This document shows positions 8,053-14,159 of a stretch of 14,159 bases of DNA, one piece after another. The stretch comes from Flemingiibacterium sp045579105. GTDB taxonomy: Bacteria > Bacillota > Clostridia > Oscillospirales > CAG-272. The DNA is taken from assembly GCA_045579105.1 (NCBI GenBank), contig JAZNLM010000011.1:1-14159 (forward strand). The letters are read 5' to 3'. The translations under genes were made by a program, and so were the position numbers. The notes under the pieces were generated by a model, which had not been told where the DNA came from, searched no databases, and saw only the letters and a program-made list of their open reading frames with translations. Each line of letters starts with the position of its first letter. Within the stretch, counting starts at the first letter, position 1.

Positions 8053-8065
8053 GCGGCTCTGCCGC
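8053..8065 (+). promoter_or_regulatory. Small hairpin in the leader of the SPFH gene
   Basis: GCGGC and GCCGC form a 5-bp all-GC stem around a TCT loop, a few bases after the predicted transcription start and 9 bases before the ribosome site. It has no U-tract and is not a terminator. It may protect the 5' end of the mRNA or tune translation; that is inference. Confidence 0.4.
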
Positions 8066-8074
8066 ATACATTAT

Positions 8075-8080
8075 GGAGGA
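8075..8080 (+). promoter_or_regulatory. Ribosome binding site that decides the SPFH start
   Basis: GGAGGA sits 7 bases before the ATG at 8088. The in-frame ATG at 8073 overlaps this same site (ATGGAGGA), so it is unlikely to be used, and the protein should begin MGLIKAG. Confidence 0.88.
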
Positions 8081-8087
8081 ATTTACT

Positions 8088-9377
8088 ATGGGACTTATTA
8101 AAGCAGGCATCGGCGCACTTGGTGGCACACTCGCTGATCAGTGGAAGGAATTTTTCTACTGCGAAGCAATACCCAATGACATACTTATGGTCAAAGGCGA
8201 AAAACGTATCAGCGGACGTTCTTCCAACACCAAGGCAGAAGACAACATCATCTCAAACGGCTCGGGCATCGCGGTTGCCGACGGTCAATGTATGATAATC
8301 GTCGAGCAGGGCAAAGTGGTCGAGGTTTGCGCAGAGCCCGGCGAATTTACATACGACAGCTCGACAGAGCCGTCCATATTCGCAGGCAGCCTCGGAGAAG
8401 CAATAATCGAAACCTTTAAAACTATCGGCAAGCGCTTCACATACGGCGGCGACACAGGCAAGGATCAGAGAGTTTATTACTTCAACACCAAAGAGATTGT
8501 TGACAACAAGTTTGGAACCGCAACTCCCATAGCTTTCCGCGTGGTTGACTCGCGTATCGGCTTTGACGTCGACGTTTCGCTTCGCTGCAACGGTATTTAC
8601 ACCTTCCGCCTTACCGACCCGATTAAATTCTACACTTCTCTTGCAGGCAACGTATCCGATTATTTCAGCAAGGAAACTATCGAGTCCACGATGAAGACCG
8701 AGTTTGTAAGCGCGCTCGGACCGGCTCTTGCAAAGCTTTCCAATCTCGAACTCCGTCCGAATCAGATTCCGGCACACAGCGCAGAGCTTGAGGGCTTCCT
8801 CAATGAAGAACTTGCAGCTGAATGGGGCGCTCGCGGAATCGGTGATGTCAAGGTTGCGCTCAATCCCCCGACTCTCACAGAAGAGGATCAGGAAATGCTC
8901 AAGACCGCACAGAAAACCGCTATGTACAAGGATCCCACAATGGCAGGCGCAACGCTAGTCGGAGCGCAGGCGGATGCTATGCGTGCAGCTGCTGAAAACG
9001 ATGCAGGCGCAATGACTGGCTTTATGGGCATGGGAATGGCTATGAATCAAGGCGGAGCGAACGCGCAGAACTTCTACGCTATGGGACAGCAGCAGGCGGC
9101 AAATACACCTGCCGCTCCCGCAAACTCGTGGAAATGCGCTTGCGGCGCAGCTAATACCGGCAATTTCTGCGCAAACTGCGGCGAAAAGAAACCTGCGGAC
9201 ACTTCGTGGAAGTGCGCGTGCGGCTCTGTTAACAGCGGAAACTTCTGTGCAAACTGTGGCGCAAAGAAGCCTTCCGTGTCAAAGTGCGAAAAATGCGGTT
9301 GGGTAAACCCCGACGCCAACTCTGCGGCAAAATTCTGCTCCGAGTGCGGAAATAAGCTTGGCGGTGACAATAACTGA
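8088..9377 (+). CDS. SPFH/Band-7 domain protein with three C-terminal zinc ribbons (YdjI-like)
   Basis: The 429-residue protein begins with a short glycine-rich segment (MGLIKAGIGALGG) and a WKEFFYCEAIPNDILMVKG stretch typical of the YdjI-type SPFH family, sometimes annotated 'virion core protein'. The SPFH fold covers about 30-285 and there is no classical membrane helix. Residues about 295-345 form a Met/Gln/Ala/Gly-rich linker. Three CxC/CxxC...CxxC zinc ribbons follow: two near-identical copies from 347 and 373 (each WKCACG...NFCANCG), then KCEKCG...FCSECG to the C-terminus. In B. subtilis, YdjI is part of a PspA-associated membrane-stress complex. Here the gene is first in a three-gene operon, and its stop overlaps the next start (TGATG). 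A membrane-scaffold role is inferred from the family. The start at 8088 is chosen because of GGAGGA at 8075-8080. Confidence 0.88.
   Translation: MGLIKAGIGALGGTLADQWKEFFYCEAIPNDILMVKGEKRISGRSSNTKAEDNIISNGSGIAVADGQCMIIVEQGKVVEVCAEPGEFTYDSSTEPSIFAGSLGEAIIETFKTIGKRFTYGGDTGKDQRVYYFNTKEIVDNKFGTATPIAFRVVDSRIGFDVDVSLRCNGIYTFRLTDPIKFYTSLAGNVSDYFSKETIESTMKTEFVSALGPALAKLSNLELRPNQIPAHSAELEGFLNEELAAEWGARGIGDVKVALNPPTLTEEDQEMLKTAQKTAMYKDPTMAGATLVGAQADAMRAAAENDAGAMTGFMGMGMAMNQGGANAQNFYAMGQQQAANTPAAPANSWKCACGAANTGNFCANCGEKKPADTSWKCACGSVNSGNFCANCGAKKPSVSKCEKCGWVNPDANSAAKFCSECGNKLGGDNN
9126..9281 (+). repeat. Tandem duplication of a 78-bp zinc-ribbon unit
   Basis: Two adjacent 78-base units (9126-9203 and 9204-9281) each encode 26 residues beginning SWKCACG and containing NFCANCG and KKP. 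In the 23-residue core 19 residues agree (AANT becomes SVNS, E becomes A). Many third-codon positions differ, so the duplication is not recent or has been held by selection on the zinc ligands. Confidence 0.85.
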
Positions 9378-10459
9378 TGTCTGACCTTCTCGAATACAAA
9401 TGCCCGTGCTGCGGCGGCGTTATTGAATTCGACGTACAAACGCAAAAGCCAAAATGTCCGTATTGCGACACGGAATTTGAGCTTGAAACACTAAAGGGCT
9501 ACGAAGAAGATCTGAAAGAAGCTCCCGAGAAGAGCGACGAATGGGAAGATGCAAGCGGTGAGTGGCAGGAGGATGAACAGGATAACCTTCGCGTTTATGT
9601 TTGTAATTCCTGCGGCGGAGAAGTGGTATGCGACAACACAACTGCGGCAACACACTGTCCGTACTGTTCAAACCCGATCATAATGAAGGGGCAGCTCGCG
9701 GGTGATCTGCGCCCCGATCTCGTTATCCCATTCAAGCTCGACAAAAAGGCGGCTAAAGAAGGATATCTTAAGCACATCTCGAAAAAGCATCTTTTGCCGA
9801 AGGTGTTCAAAGATGAAAATCACATCGACGAGATAAAGGGTGTTTACGTTCCGTTCTGGGTGTATGATGTCAAGGCAGATGCAGACATACGTTACCGTGC
9901 GACTCGCGTACGCCACTACTCCACACCAACGCACAACTGCACGGAAACGAGTTACTATTCCGTAATGCGTTCGGGCACGCTCGATTTCGTACGAGTTCCC
10001 GTCGACGGTTCGACCAAAATGGACGATGATTTAATGGAATCCATCGAGCCGTATGATTTTAACGAAGCTGTGGACTTCAAAACGGCATACCTTTCCGGCT
10101 TTTTGGCTGACCGCTACGACGTAAGCGCGGAACACAGCCGCGCTCGTGCGTGCGAGCGTATAAAAGCAAGCACAGAGGACGCTATGAGCGCCACTGTGAA
10201 CGGATACGCCACAGTACGCCGTGAAGCAGGCTCGGTGAGTGTCGAAAACGGCAAAACGCGATATGTTCTCTACCCCGTGTGGCTGCTCAATACCACGTGG
10301 AATGCAGAGAAATTCACCTTTGCGATGAACGGTCAAACGGGTAAATTCGTCGGCAACCTTCCCGTCGATAAAAGACTTTACTGGAAATATCTTCTCGGTG
10401 GAGCGGCAATCTTCTCCGCTATAACGTTCATTCTTCTAAACCTTTTTATGATGCTGTGA
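9377..10459 (+). CDS. Membrane-anchored protein with two TFIIB-type zinc ribbons (YdjG-like)
   Basis: This 360-residue protein opens with two zinc ribbons. The first is CPCCGG...CPYC (Cys 9, 12, 27, 30) and the second is CNSCGG...CPYC at about 75-97, with a Glu/Asp-rich linker between them (about 40-70). The middle region (about 105-320) contains VIPFKLDKKAA, GVYVPFWVYD and YVLYPVWLLN, motifs shared by the TFIIB-type zinc-ribbon family sometimes mislabelled 'PriA'. One hydrophobic helix near the C-terminus (about 338-358) is a likely tail anchor, leaving most of the protein cytosolic. The start overlaps the SPFH stop by one base (TGATG), so the two are probably translationally coupled. In B. 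subtilis YdjG (about 341 residues) is a membrane partner of YdjH and YdjI. A role in the same complex here is inference. Confidence 0.85.
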   Translation: MSDLLEYKCPCCGGVIEFDVQTQKPKCPYCDTEFELETLKGYEEDLKEAPEKSDEWEDASGEWQEDEQDNLRVYVCNSCGGEVVCDNTTAATHCPYCSNPIIMKGQLAGDLRPDLVIPFKLDKKAAKEGYLKHISKKHLLPKVFKDENHIDEIKGVYVPFWVYDVKADADIRYRATRVRHYSTPTHNCTETSYYSVMRSGTLDFVRVPVDGSTKMDDDLMESIEPYDFNEAVDFKTAYLSGFLADRYDVSAEHSRARACERIKASTEDAMSATVNGYATVRREAGSVSVENGKTRYVLYPVWLLNTTWNAEKFTFAMNGQTGKFVGNLPVDKRLYWKYLLGGAAIFSAITFILLNLFMML

Positions 10460-10467
10460 GGTGACGT

Positions 10468-11223
10468 ATGAAAAAGATATTTGTTCTTACGTTATCCGGA
10501 CTTATCTCGTTAACATTGTTGGCATTTGGCATCTCTGCCGAGCGCACCCTGCCGCTTGTGGTAGACAGTGCAGACCTGCTCACGAGCAGCGAAGAAGCCT
10601 CGCTCGAAGCACTTCTTACAGAGATAAGCGACAAGCATCAAATTGAGATCGCCGTGGTTACCGTAAACTCAACGAACGGCAAATCCGCCGAATCCTATGC
10701 AGACGATTTTTACGATTACAACGGATACGGTTGGGGCGAAAATTACGACGGCGCTCTGCTCCTAATTGATATCGGAAGCAGAGAATGGCATATAACCACC
10801 CACGGTGCCGGCGCGTACTATCTTGACGATTATTCCCTTTACGAAATTGAAGAGGCGTTCATTAACGACCTTTCATCCGGTTGGTATTACGACGCATTCA
10901 CGACCTTCGCAAGCAAATGTGACTTTTACATAGAAAATGACGAGGTGTCGGCAGTTTCGTTCATCCTACCGTCGATAATCGTAGGATTCATAATTTCTCT
11001 AATCGTTGTATCTGTGATGAAAAGCGGTATGAAAACCGTTCGTCCGGCAAGCGGCGCTGCAGATTATATGGTACGTGACAGCTTAAACCTTCGCATGAGC
11101 AGTGACCGTTACCTTTATACAAACGTTGTACGAACGAGAAAGCAAAGCTCGTCAAACGGCAGCTCGTCTATGCACAGAAGCTCATCCGGACGCTCACACG
11201 GTGGTCGCGGCGGTCGCTTCTGA
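10468..11223 (+). CDS. Secreted/membrane TPM-domain protein (YdjH / YgcG-like)
   Basis: The 251-residue protein has a signal peptide (charged MKK, hydrophobic 4-20, probable cut after ISA at 24). The extracytoplasmic TPM domain (about 28-150) shows VVDSADLLTSSEEASLEALL and the typical YNGYGWGENYDGALLLI and HITTHGAGA segments. A membrane helix follows at about 163-184. The C-terminal cytoplasmic tail has SLNLRMSSDRYLYTNV and ends in a Ser/Gly/Arg/His-rich SGRSHGGRGGRF, the end often seen in this family. TPM proteins have been linked to photosystem II repair and phosphatase activity in plants, but the function of bacterial versions is unsettled. It starts 8 bases after the YdjG-like gene with GAGGTG upstream, and is the last gene of the operon. 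B. subtilis YdjH is of similar size (about 254). Confidence 0.87.
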   Translation: MKKIFVLTLSGLISLTLLAFGISAERTLPLVVDSADLLTSSEEASLEALLTEISDKHQIEIAVVTVNSTNGKSAESYADDFYDYNGYGWGENYDGALLLIDIGSREWHITTHGAGAYYLDDYSLYEIEEAFINDLSSGWYYDAFTTFASKCDFYIENDEVSAVSFILPSIIVGFIISLIVVSVMKSGMKTVRPASGAADYMVRDSLNLRMSSDRYLYTNVVRTRKQSSSNGSSSMHRSSSGRSHGGRGGRF

Positions 11224-11230
11224 TAAAAAC

Positions 11231-11271
11231 AAAAAAGAATCCCACATTGTTCACACAATGTGGGATTTTCT
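11231..11271. terminator. Bidirectional intrinsic terminator between convergent operons
   Basis: A perfect 13-bp stem (11238-11250 with 11255-11267) encloses a four-base loop (TCAC). On the plus strand it is followed by TTTTCTTTAT. On the minus strand the complement of the preceding A-rich stretch gives CTTTTTTGTTTTT. It sits in the 48-base gap between the TPM stop and the khpA stop and should end transcription from both sides, more strongly for the khpA side. Confidence 0.93.
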
Positions 11272-11508
11272 TTATCTTATTTCAACGGTCACACGCTTTC
11301 CGGTGGTGTTAGCCGCCGCCTTCATGACAAGGCGAATCGATTTTGCGATTTTGCCGTGTCTGCCTATGACCTTGCCCATATCGTCTTCAGCAACGTGAAG
11401 CTCGAGGTAAACGTCGTTACCCTCAATCTTCTCTTCAACGAAAACCTTTTCAGGCTCATCAACAATCGCCTTTGCGATATCAGTAAGGACTTTTTTAAGT
11501 TCTACCAT
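11272..11508 (-). CDS. khpA: KH-domain RNA-binding protein KhpA (YlqC)
   Basis: This 78-residue single KH-domain protein contains the RNA-binding GxxG loop in VIGRHGKIAKSIR (G49 and G52). The usual family start (ELKKVLTDIAKAIVD) and end (GKRVTVEIR) are present, so it is complete. In other Firmicutes KhpA pairs with KhpB (Jag) to bind RNAs and influence division and cell length; KhpB is not in this window. It is the last gene of the ffh operon, 9 bases after rpsP. No Shine-Dalgarno sequence is seen before the ATG (the nine bases are AT-rich), so it may rely on ribosomes finishing rpsP. Confidence 0.95.
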   Translation of the reverse strand: MVELKKVLTDIAKAIVDEPEKVFVEEKIEGNDVYLELHVAEDDMGKVIGRHGKIAKSIRLVMKAAANTTGKRVTVEIR

Positions 11509-11517
11509 GATATAAGA

Positions 11518-11763
11518 TTAGTCGATAGCGCCGGTCTTCTTGAGAAGAGCCTTAACGGTATCGGTAGGCTGAGCGCCGTTAGCGATCCACTTCTTTGCCT
11601 TTTCAGCGTCGATCTTAACTTCAGCGGGCTCGGTCATAGGATTGTAGGTACCGATAACCTCGATGAAACGACCGTCTCTGGGGTAACGGGAGTCTGCTGC
11701 TACAACGCGGTAGCAAGGGTTCTTCTTAGCGCCCATTCTGGTGAGTCTGAGTTTAACTGCCAT
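11518..11763 (-). CDS. rpsP: 30S ribosomal protein S16 (bS16)
   Basis: bS16 is an early-binding 16S rRNA protein of the small-subunit body. The 81 residues match the family in full, with MAVKLRLTRMGAKKNPCYRVV at the start, ADSRYPRDGRFIEVIGTYNP as the core signature, and a helical tail containing DTVKALLKKTGA. A strong GGAGGA site precedes the ATG by 8 bases, inside an A-rich 53-base gap after ffh that probably helps high-level translation. The ffh-rpsP-khpA order is conserved across Firmicutes. Confidence 0.98.
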   Translation of the reverse strand: MAVKLRLTRMGAKKNPCYRVVAADSRYPRDGRFIEVIGTYNPMTEPAEVKIDAEKAKKWIANGAQPTDTVKALLKKTGAID

Positions 11764-11816
11764 TTTGATTTTCCTCCAAAATATGTTTTGTTGTTTTTTA
11801 TTTATTTGAAACCCGA

Positions 11817-13157
11817 TTAAAACGGGAATTTCATCATACCTCTGCGACCGAAGCGTTTGCCGCCGGTCATAGACGAAAGCTTTTTCATCATCTGCTTCAT
11901 CTGATCGTATTGCTTTAAAAGTCGGTTGACGTCCTCAACCTTCATTCCGCTGCCCGCCGCAATACGTTTTTTACGCGATGCGCTTATAATATCGGGTTTG
12001 TCGCGTTCCTCTGGAGTCATCGAAAGGATTATTGCTTCAATGCGGTCAAGCTGCTTCTCATCGACTTTGACATCTTTAAGCGCCGCCTGGTTAACACCCG
12101 GTATCATGCCGAGTATCTGATCCATCGAACCCATGCCGCGAACCTGCTTAAACTGATCAAGAAAGTCGGTCAGCGTGAATGTCTGCTCGCGCATTTTACG
12201 CTCAAGCTCTGCCGCCTGCTTTTCGTCAAAGTTCTGCTGCGCCTTCTCGATGAGAGAAAGCACGTCGCCCATACCGAGTATACGCGATGCCATTCTGTCG
12301 GGGTAGAACGGCTCGATCATATCGAGCTTTTCGCCCATACCGACAAACTTTATCGGCTTGCCCGTTACGTGGCGGACGGAAAGTGCCGCACCACCTCGGG
12401 TATCGCCATCCATCTTGGTGAGAATTACACCCGTGATGTCAAGCAGTTCGTTGAATGACTCTGCTACGTTTACCGCGTCCTGACCGGTCATCGCATCGAC
12501 AACGAGCAGGATTTCCGAAGGCTCGGTGGTTGCCTTGATGTCACGAAGCTCGTTCATCAGCACCTCGTCAACGTGAAGTCGACCTGCTGTATCGATAAAC
12601 ACCATATCGTGACCGTACTTTTTAGCGTGTTCGATCCCCGCTTTCGCAATCTCGACGGGGCTTAACTTGTCGCCCATCTGGAAAACGGGAATTTCAAGCT
12701 GTGCGCCCACAACTTCAAGCTGTTTTATCGCCGCGGGACGGTATACGTCGCAGGCCACAAGCAAAGGACGTTTACCCTGCTTTTTGTACATTCCTGCAAG
12801 CTTGCCTGAATGTGTGGTTTTACCAGCGCCCTGCAGACCGACCATCATAACAACTGTAGGCGGCCTAGAAGATATCGTCAGCTTTGACTGCGTGCCGCCC
12901 ATAAGCGTACACAGCTCTTCGTTAACTATTTTTACTATCTGCTGAGCAGGCACAAGGCTTTCCAAAACCTCTTCACCGACCGCGCGTTCAGTAACTATTT
13001 TAATAAAGTCTTTAACGACCTTGTAGTTTACGTCCGCCTCAAGTAATGCGAGCTTTATCTCGCGCATACCCGCCTTGACGTCCGCTTCGGTGAGCTTTCC
13101 TTTGTTTTTAAACTTCTTGAAAGCCTCCGACATCTTATCGACTAAACTCTGAAACAT
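11817..13157 (-). CDS. ffh: Signal recognition particle protein Ffh (SRP54)
   Basis: Ffh binds signal sequences emerging from the ribosome, together with the small SRP RNA, and delivers the complex to the receptor FtsY and the Sec channel. An N-terminal helical bundle (about 1-90) is followed by the GTPase domain with GLQGAGKTT (107-115), DVYRPAA, DTAGRLH and TKMDGD. The M domain (about 300-435) has IPGVNQ, the SRP RNA-binding helix-turn-helix around SRKKRIAAGSG, and methionine-rich ends (KQMMKKLSSM, GRRGMMKFPF). At 446 residues it is full length. GGAGGAAAC directly precedes the ATG. It is the second gene, 19 bases after ylxM. The SRP RNA gene and ftsY are not in the window. Confidence 0.98.
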   Translation of the reverse strand: MFQSLVDKMSEAFKKFKNKGKLTEADVKAGMREIKLALLEADVNYKVVKDFIKIVTERAVGEEVLESLVPAQQIVKIVNEELCTLMGGTQSKLTISSRPPTVVMMVGLQGAGKTTHSGKLAGMYKKQGKRPLLVACDVYRPAAIKQLEVVGAQLEIPVFQMGDKLSPVEIAKAGIEHAKKYGHDMVFIDTAGRLHVDEVLMNELRDIKATTEPSEILLVVDAMTGQDAVNVAESFNELLDITGVILTKMDGDTRGGAALSVRHVTGKPIKFVGMGEKLDMIEPFYPDRMASRILGMGDVLSLIEKAQQNFDEKQAAELERKMREQTFTLTDFLDQFKQVRGMGSMDQILGMIPGVNQAALKDVKVDEKQLDRIEAIILSMTPEERDKPDIISASRKKRIAAGSGMKVEDVNRLLKQYDQMKQMMKKLSSMTGGKRFGRRGMMKFPF

Positions 13158-13176
13158 CAGTTTCCTCCGTAACAGG

Positions 13177-13533
13177 TTATATCGTAACGGTTTTTACCTT
13201 TTCTATTATATCTTTAAGCTCCGATTTTGCCTCGCCGTCCGCGTTGTCAGAAAGCACCGTAAGACGCGGAACTATGTCAGCCATCGTGGCTTTGATCTCA
13301 CGGAATTTAGCGGCAAGCCCAAGCTTTTCCTCGTAAGTCGCCAGCTGGACCTTCGCCTTTTCGATATGATCTCGCACGCCCTGACGGGTAATGCCCATAT
13401 CTTCGGCAACCTCGCCAAGCGAAAGGTCTTCGTTGTAGTAAAGCTCCGCCGCGTGTCTGCGGCTCTCGGACAAAAGCTCGCCGTAAAAGTCAAGCAGCAG
13501 CGCTATTTCAAGATCTTTTTCGTGCAGTGCCAC
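13177..13533 (-). CDS. ylxM: YlxM-like helix-turn-helix protein of the SRP operon, GTG start
   Basis: The 118-residue protein is predicted all-helical. A helix-turn-helix at about 35-62 reads LSLGEVAEDMGITRQGVRDHI, resembling sigma-70 region 4, the feature that defines the YlxM/p13 family. The N-terminal LLLDFYGELLSESRR segment is also characteristic. YlxM is encoded next to ffh in most Firmicutes, and the streptococcal version has been reported to bind SRP components and influence its GTPase. DNA binding is possible from the fold but unproven. The GTG start is chosen because AGGAG (13541-13545) lies 7 bases upstream and the alignment begins there. It is the first gene after the promoter at 13594-13622, with a leader of roughly 50 bases. 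Confidence 0.93.
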   Translation of the reverse strand: MALHEKDLEIALLLDFYGELLSESRRHAAELYYNEDLSLGEVAEDMGITRQGVRDHIEKAKVQLATYEEKLGLAAKFREIKATMADIVPRLTVLSDNADGEAKSELKDIIEKVKTVTI

Positions 13534-13540
13534 GTGCTCA

Positions 13541-13545
13541 CTCCT
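13541..13545 (-). promoter_or_regulatory. Ribosome binding site deciding the GTG start of ylxM
   Basis: AGGAG on the minus strand, 7 bases before GTG at 13533. No in-frame ATG lies within a sensible distance. Confidence 0.75.
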
Positions 13546-13572
13546 ATACCAAACAAGCTATCTCGCAACCGC

Positions 13573-13593
13573 TGTAAAGCAAATCGCTTTACA
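13573..13593 (-). promoter_or_regulatory. Perfect inverted repeat at the ffh-operon transcription start
   Basis: TGTAAAGC and GCTTTACA form an 8-bp perfect dyad around five bases, lying directly against the -10 box and covering the expected start near 13587. It could be an operator for a dimeric regulator, or fold partly in the 5' end of the mRNA. Which of these applies cannot be told from sequence. Confidence 0.5.
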
Positions 13594-13622
13594 AGTATAC
13601 CACATAAGCGCCGCTTTGTCAA
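13594..13622 (-). promoter_or_regulatory. Strong sigma-A promoter for ylxM-ffh-rpsP-khpA
   Basis: On the minus strand TTGACA (13617-13622) and TATACT (13594-13599) are separated by exactly 17 bases. Eleven of twelve positions match consensus. It begins about 30 bases after the terminator of the upstream ABC-transporter gene, so the operon is probably transcribed independently. Confidence 0.93.
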
Positions 13623-13653
13623 GGGCTTTTTGAAAAAAGTTTTGCGTCCACGC

Positions 13654-13682
13654 AAAAACCCGCCACCGAATCCGGTGGGGGT
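13654..13682 (-). terminator. Intrinsic terminator of the ABC-transporter ATPase gene
   Basis: On the minus strand ACCC/CCACCG pairs with CGGTGG/GGGT around a four-base loop (10 bp with one bulged base), followed by TTTTTGCG. It starts 15 bases after the stop codon at 13698. Confidence 0.82.
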
Positions 13683-13697
13683 AATTTTATTTCACGA

Positions 13698-14159
13698 TTA
13701 GTGAACGATGCATCTCTCGGTGTCCTTATCGAAGATGTGGAGTCTGGAGATGTCGAGAGCAACCTTGATTGTGTCGCCTGCTCTTGCGCCCGAACGAGAA
13801 GAAACGCGAGCGGTAAGAGGATGGTCCTCGTCTGCGGAGAGGTAAAGGAAGATTTCGTTACCCATAAGCTCGGTAACGTCAACGCTGCACTCAATTACGC
13901 TGTCAGCCATGCTGGACAGGTACATAGGCTCGTCGTGGATGCACTCCGGACGAAGACCTGCGATAACTTCCTTGCCAGCGTACTCCTGAAGAGCCTCGTT
14001 GCTTGCCTTGTCGGAAGGAAGCTTAATGGAGTTACCTGCGAACTCAACGTAAAGACCGTCAGCCTTCTTCTCAAGCTTTGCATTGATGAAGTTCATCTGG
14101 GGAGTTCCGATGAAGCCTGCAACGAAGATGTTGCAAGGAGTTTCGTAAAGGTTCTGAGG
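13698..14159 (-). CDS. Sugar ABC transporter ATP-binding protein, MsmK/UgpC type (3' part only)
   Basis: The last 153 residues of a nucleotide-binding subunit are present. The rest, including the Walker motifs and ABC signature, lies beyond the right edge. The first residues, PQNLYETPCNIFVAGFIGTPQMNF, are the conserved junction after the ATPase core in CUT1-type importers. A TOBE/OB-fold regulatory domain follows, with GLRPECIHDEP, VDVTELMGNEIFLYL, and a short DISRLHIFDKDTE near the end. MsmK/UgpC/MalK proteins of about 360-370 residues energise uptake of oligosaccharides or glycerol-3-phosphate and can serve several permeases. The substrate cannot be told from this part, so no symbol is given. 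The Met at 14096 is internal, because the frame is open to the edge. A terminator follows. Confidence 0.92.
   Translation of the reverse strand, partial: PQNLYETPCNIFVAGFIGTPQMNFINAKLEKKADGLYVEFAGNSIKLPSDKASNEALQEYAGKEVIAGLRPECIHDEPMYLSSMADSVIECSVDVTELMGNEIFLYLSADEDHPLTARVSSRSGARAGDTIKVALDISRLHIFDKDTERCIVH

Noticed and set aside
8073..8087. Upstream in-frame ATG for the SPFH protein
   Set aside because: This ATG overlaps the GGAGGA ribosome site and has no site of its own; the ATG at 8088 is correctly spaced and gives the usual family N-terminus.
8253..8777. 174-codon minus-strand open frame inside the SPFH gene
   Set aside because: Shadow of the SPFH coding frame; Cys/Arg-rich composition without motifs or ribosome site.
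13640..13660. Second inverted repeat TTTTGCGT-CC-ACGCAAAA near the ABC-gene terminator
   Set aside because: The loop would be only two bases and the right arm overlaps the U-tract of the better terminator; probably chance or a weak alternative fold.
13534..13697. Possible small RNA gene in the spacer upstream of ylxM
   Set aside because: The spacer is fully explained by the ABC-gene terminator, the ylxM promoter, the dyad and the leader; no tRNA, SRP RNA or riboswitch core was recognised.
1..14159. Mobile elements, CRISPR arrays, defence genes, tRNA or rRNA genes
   Set aside because: No transposase, integrase, direct-repeat array, cloverleaf or rRNA segment was recognised on either strand by reading.

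Overview
The window looks like a core chromosomal segment of a low-to-moderate GC Firmicute, most likely a member of the Clostridia. The reasons are the Bacillota-specific gene order (yybS-gdpP-rplI-dnaB, tilS-hpt-ftsH, ylxM-ffh-rpsP-khpA), strong GGAGG-type ribosome binding sites, consensus sigma-A promoters, and use of TTG and GTG starts. No phage, insertion sequence, CRISPR array, tRNA or rRNA was recognised. The finer taxonomic placement is inference.

Region 1 (1-7857, minus strand) reads as one long operon in the order yybS, gdpP, rplI, dnaB, tilS, hpt, ftsH. It starts from an extended -10 promoter at 7913-7941. Genes are separated by 48 bases or less, and rplI/dnaB and tilS/hpt overlap by one base (TAATG). 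It joins c-di-AMP turnover (GdpP and its usual membrane neighbour YybS), ribosomal protein bL9, the replicative helicase, tRNA-Ile lysidine synthetase, purine salvage and the membrane AAA protease FtsH. FtsH is cut by the left edge after 294 codons.

Region 2 (8012-11267, plus strand) is divergent from region 1. It is a three-gene operon: an SPFH-domain protein with three C-terminal zinc ribbons, a membrane-anchored protein with two N-terminal zinc ribbons, and a secreted/membrane TPM-domain protein. The domain set matches the YdjI, YdjG and YdjH proteins of the Bacillus subtilis pspA-ydjGHI envelope-stress operon. The order differs and no PspA/LiaH-type gene is present here. It is the least understood and most interesting part of the window. 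It ends at a symmetrical hairpin that also terminates region 3.

Region 3 (11272-13622, minus strand) is the signal-recognition-particle operon ylxM, ffh, rpsP, khpA, driven by a near-perfect TTGACA-17-TATACT promoter with an inverted repeat at the start of transcription. In many Firmicutes it continues into rimM-trmD-rplS; here it stops after khpA.

Region 4 (13654-14159, minus strand) is the 3' end of an MsmK/UgpC-type sugar ABC-transporter ATPase with its own terminator. The rest of the gene lies beyond the right edge.

No stretch longer than 300 bases lacks a gene. The largest gap (7858-8087) holds the two divergent promoters and ribosome binding sites, and 13534-13697 holds the ffh promoter and the ABC-gene terminator.
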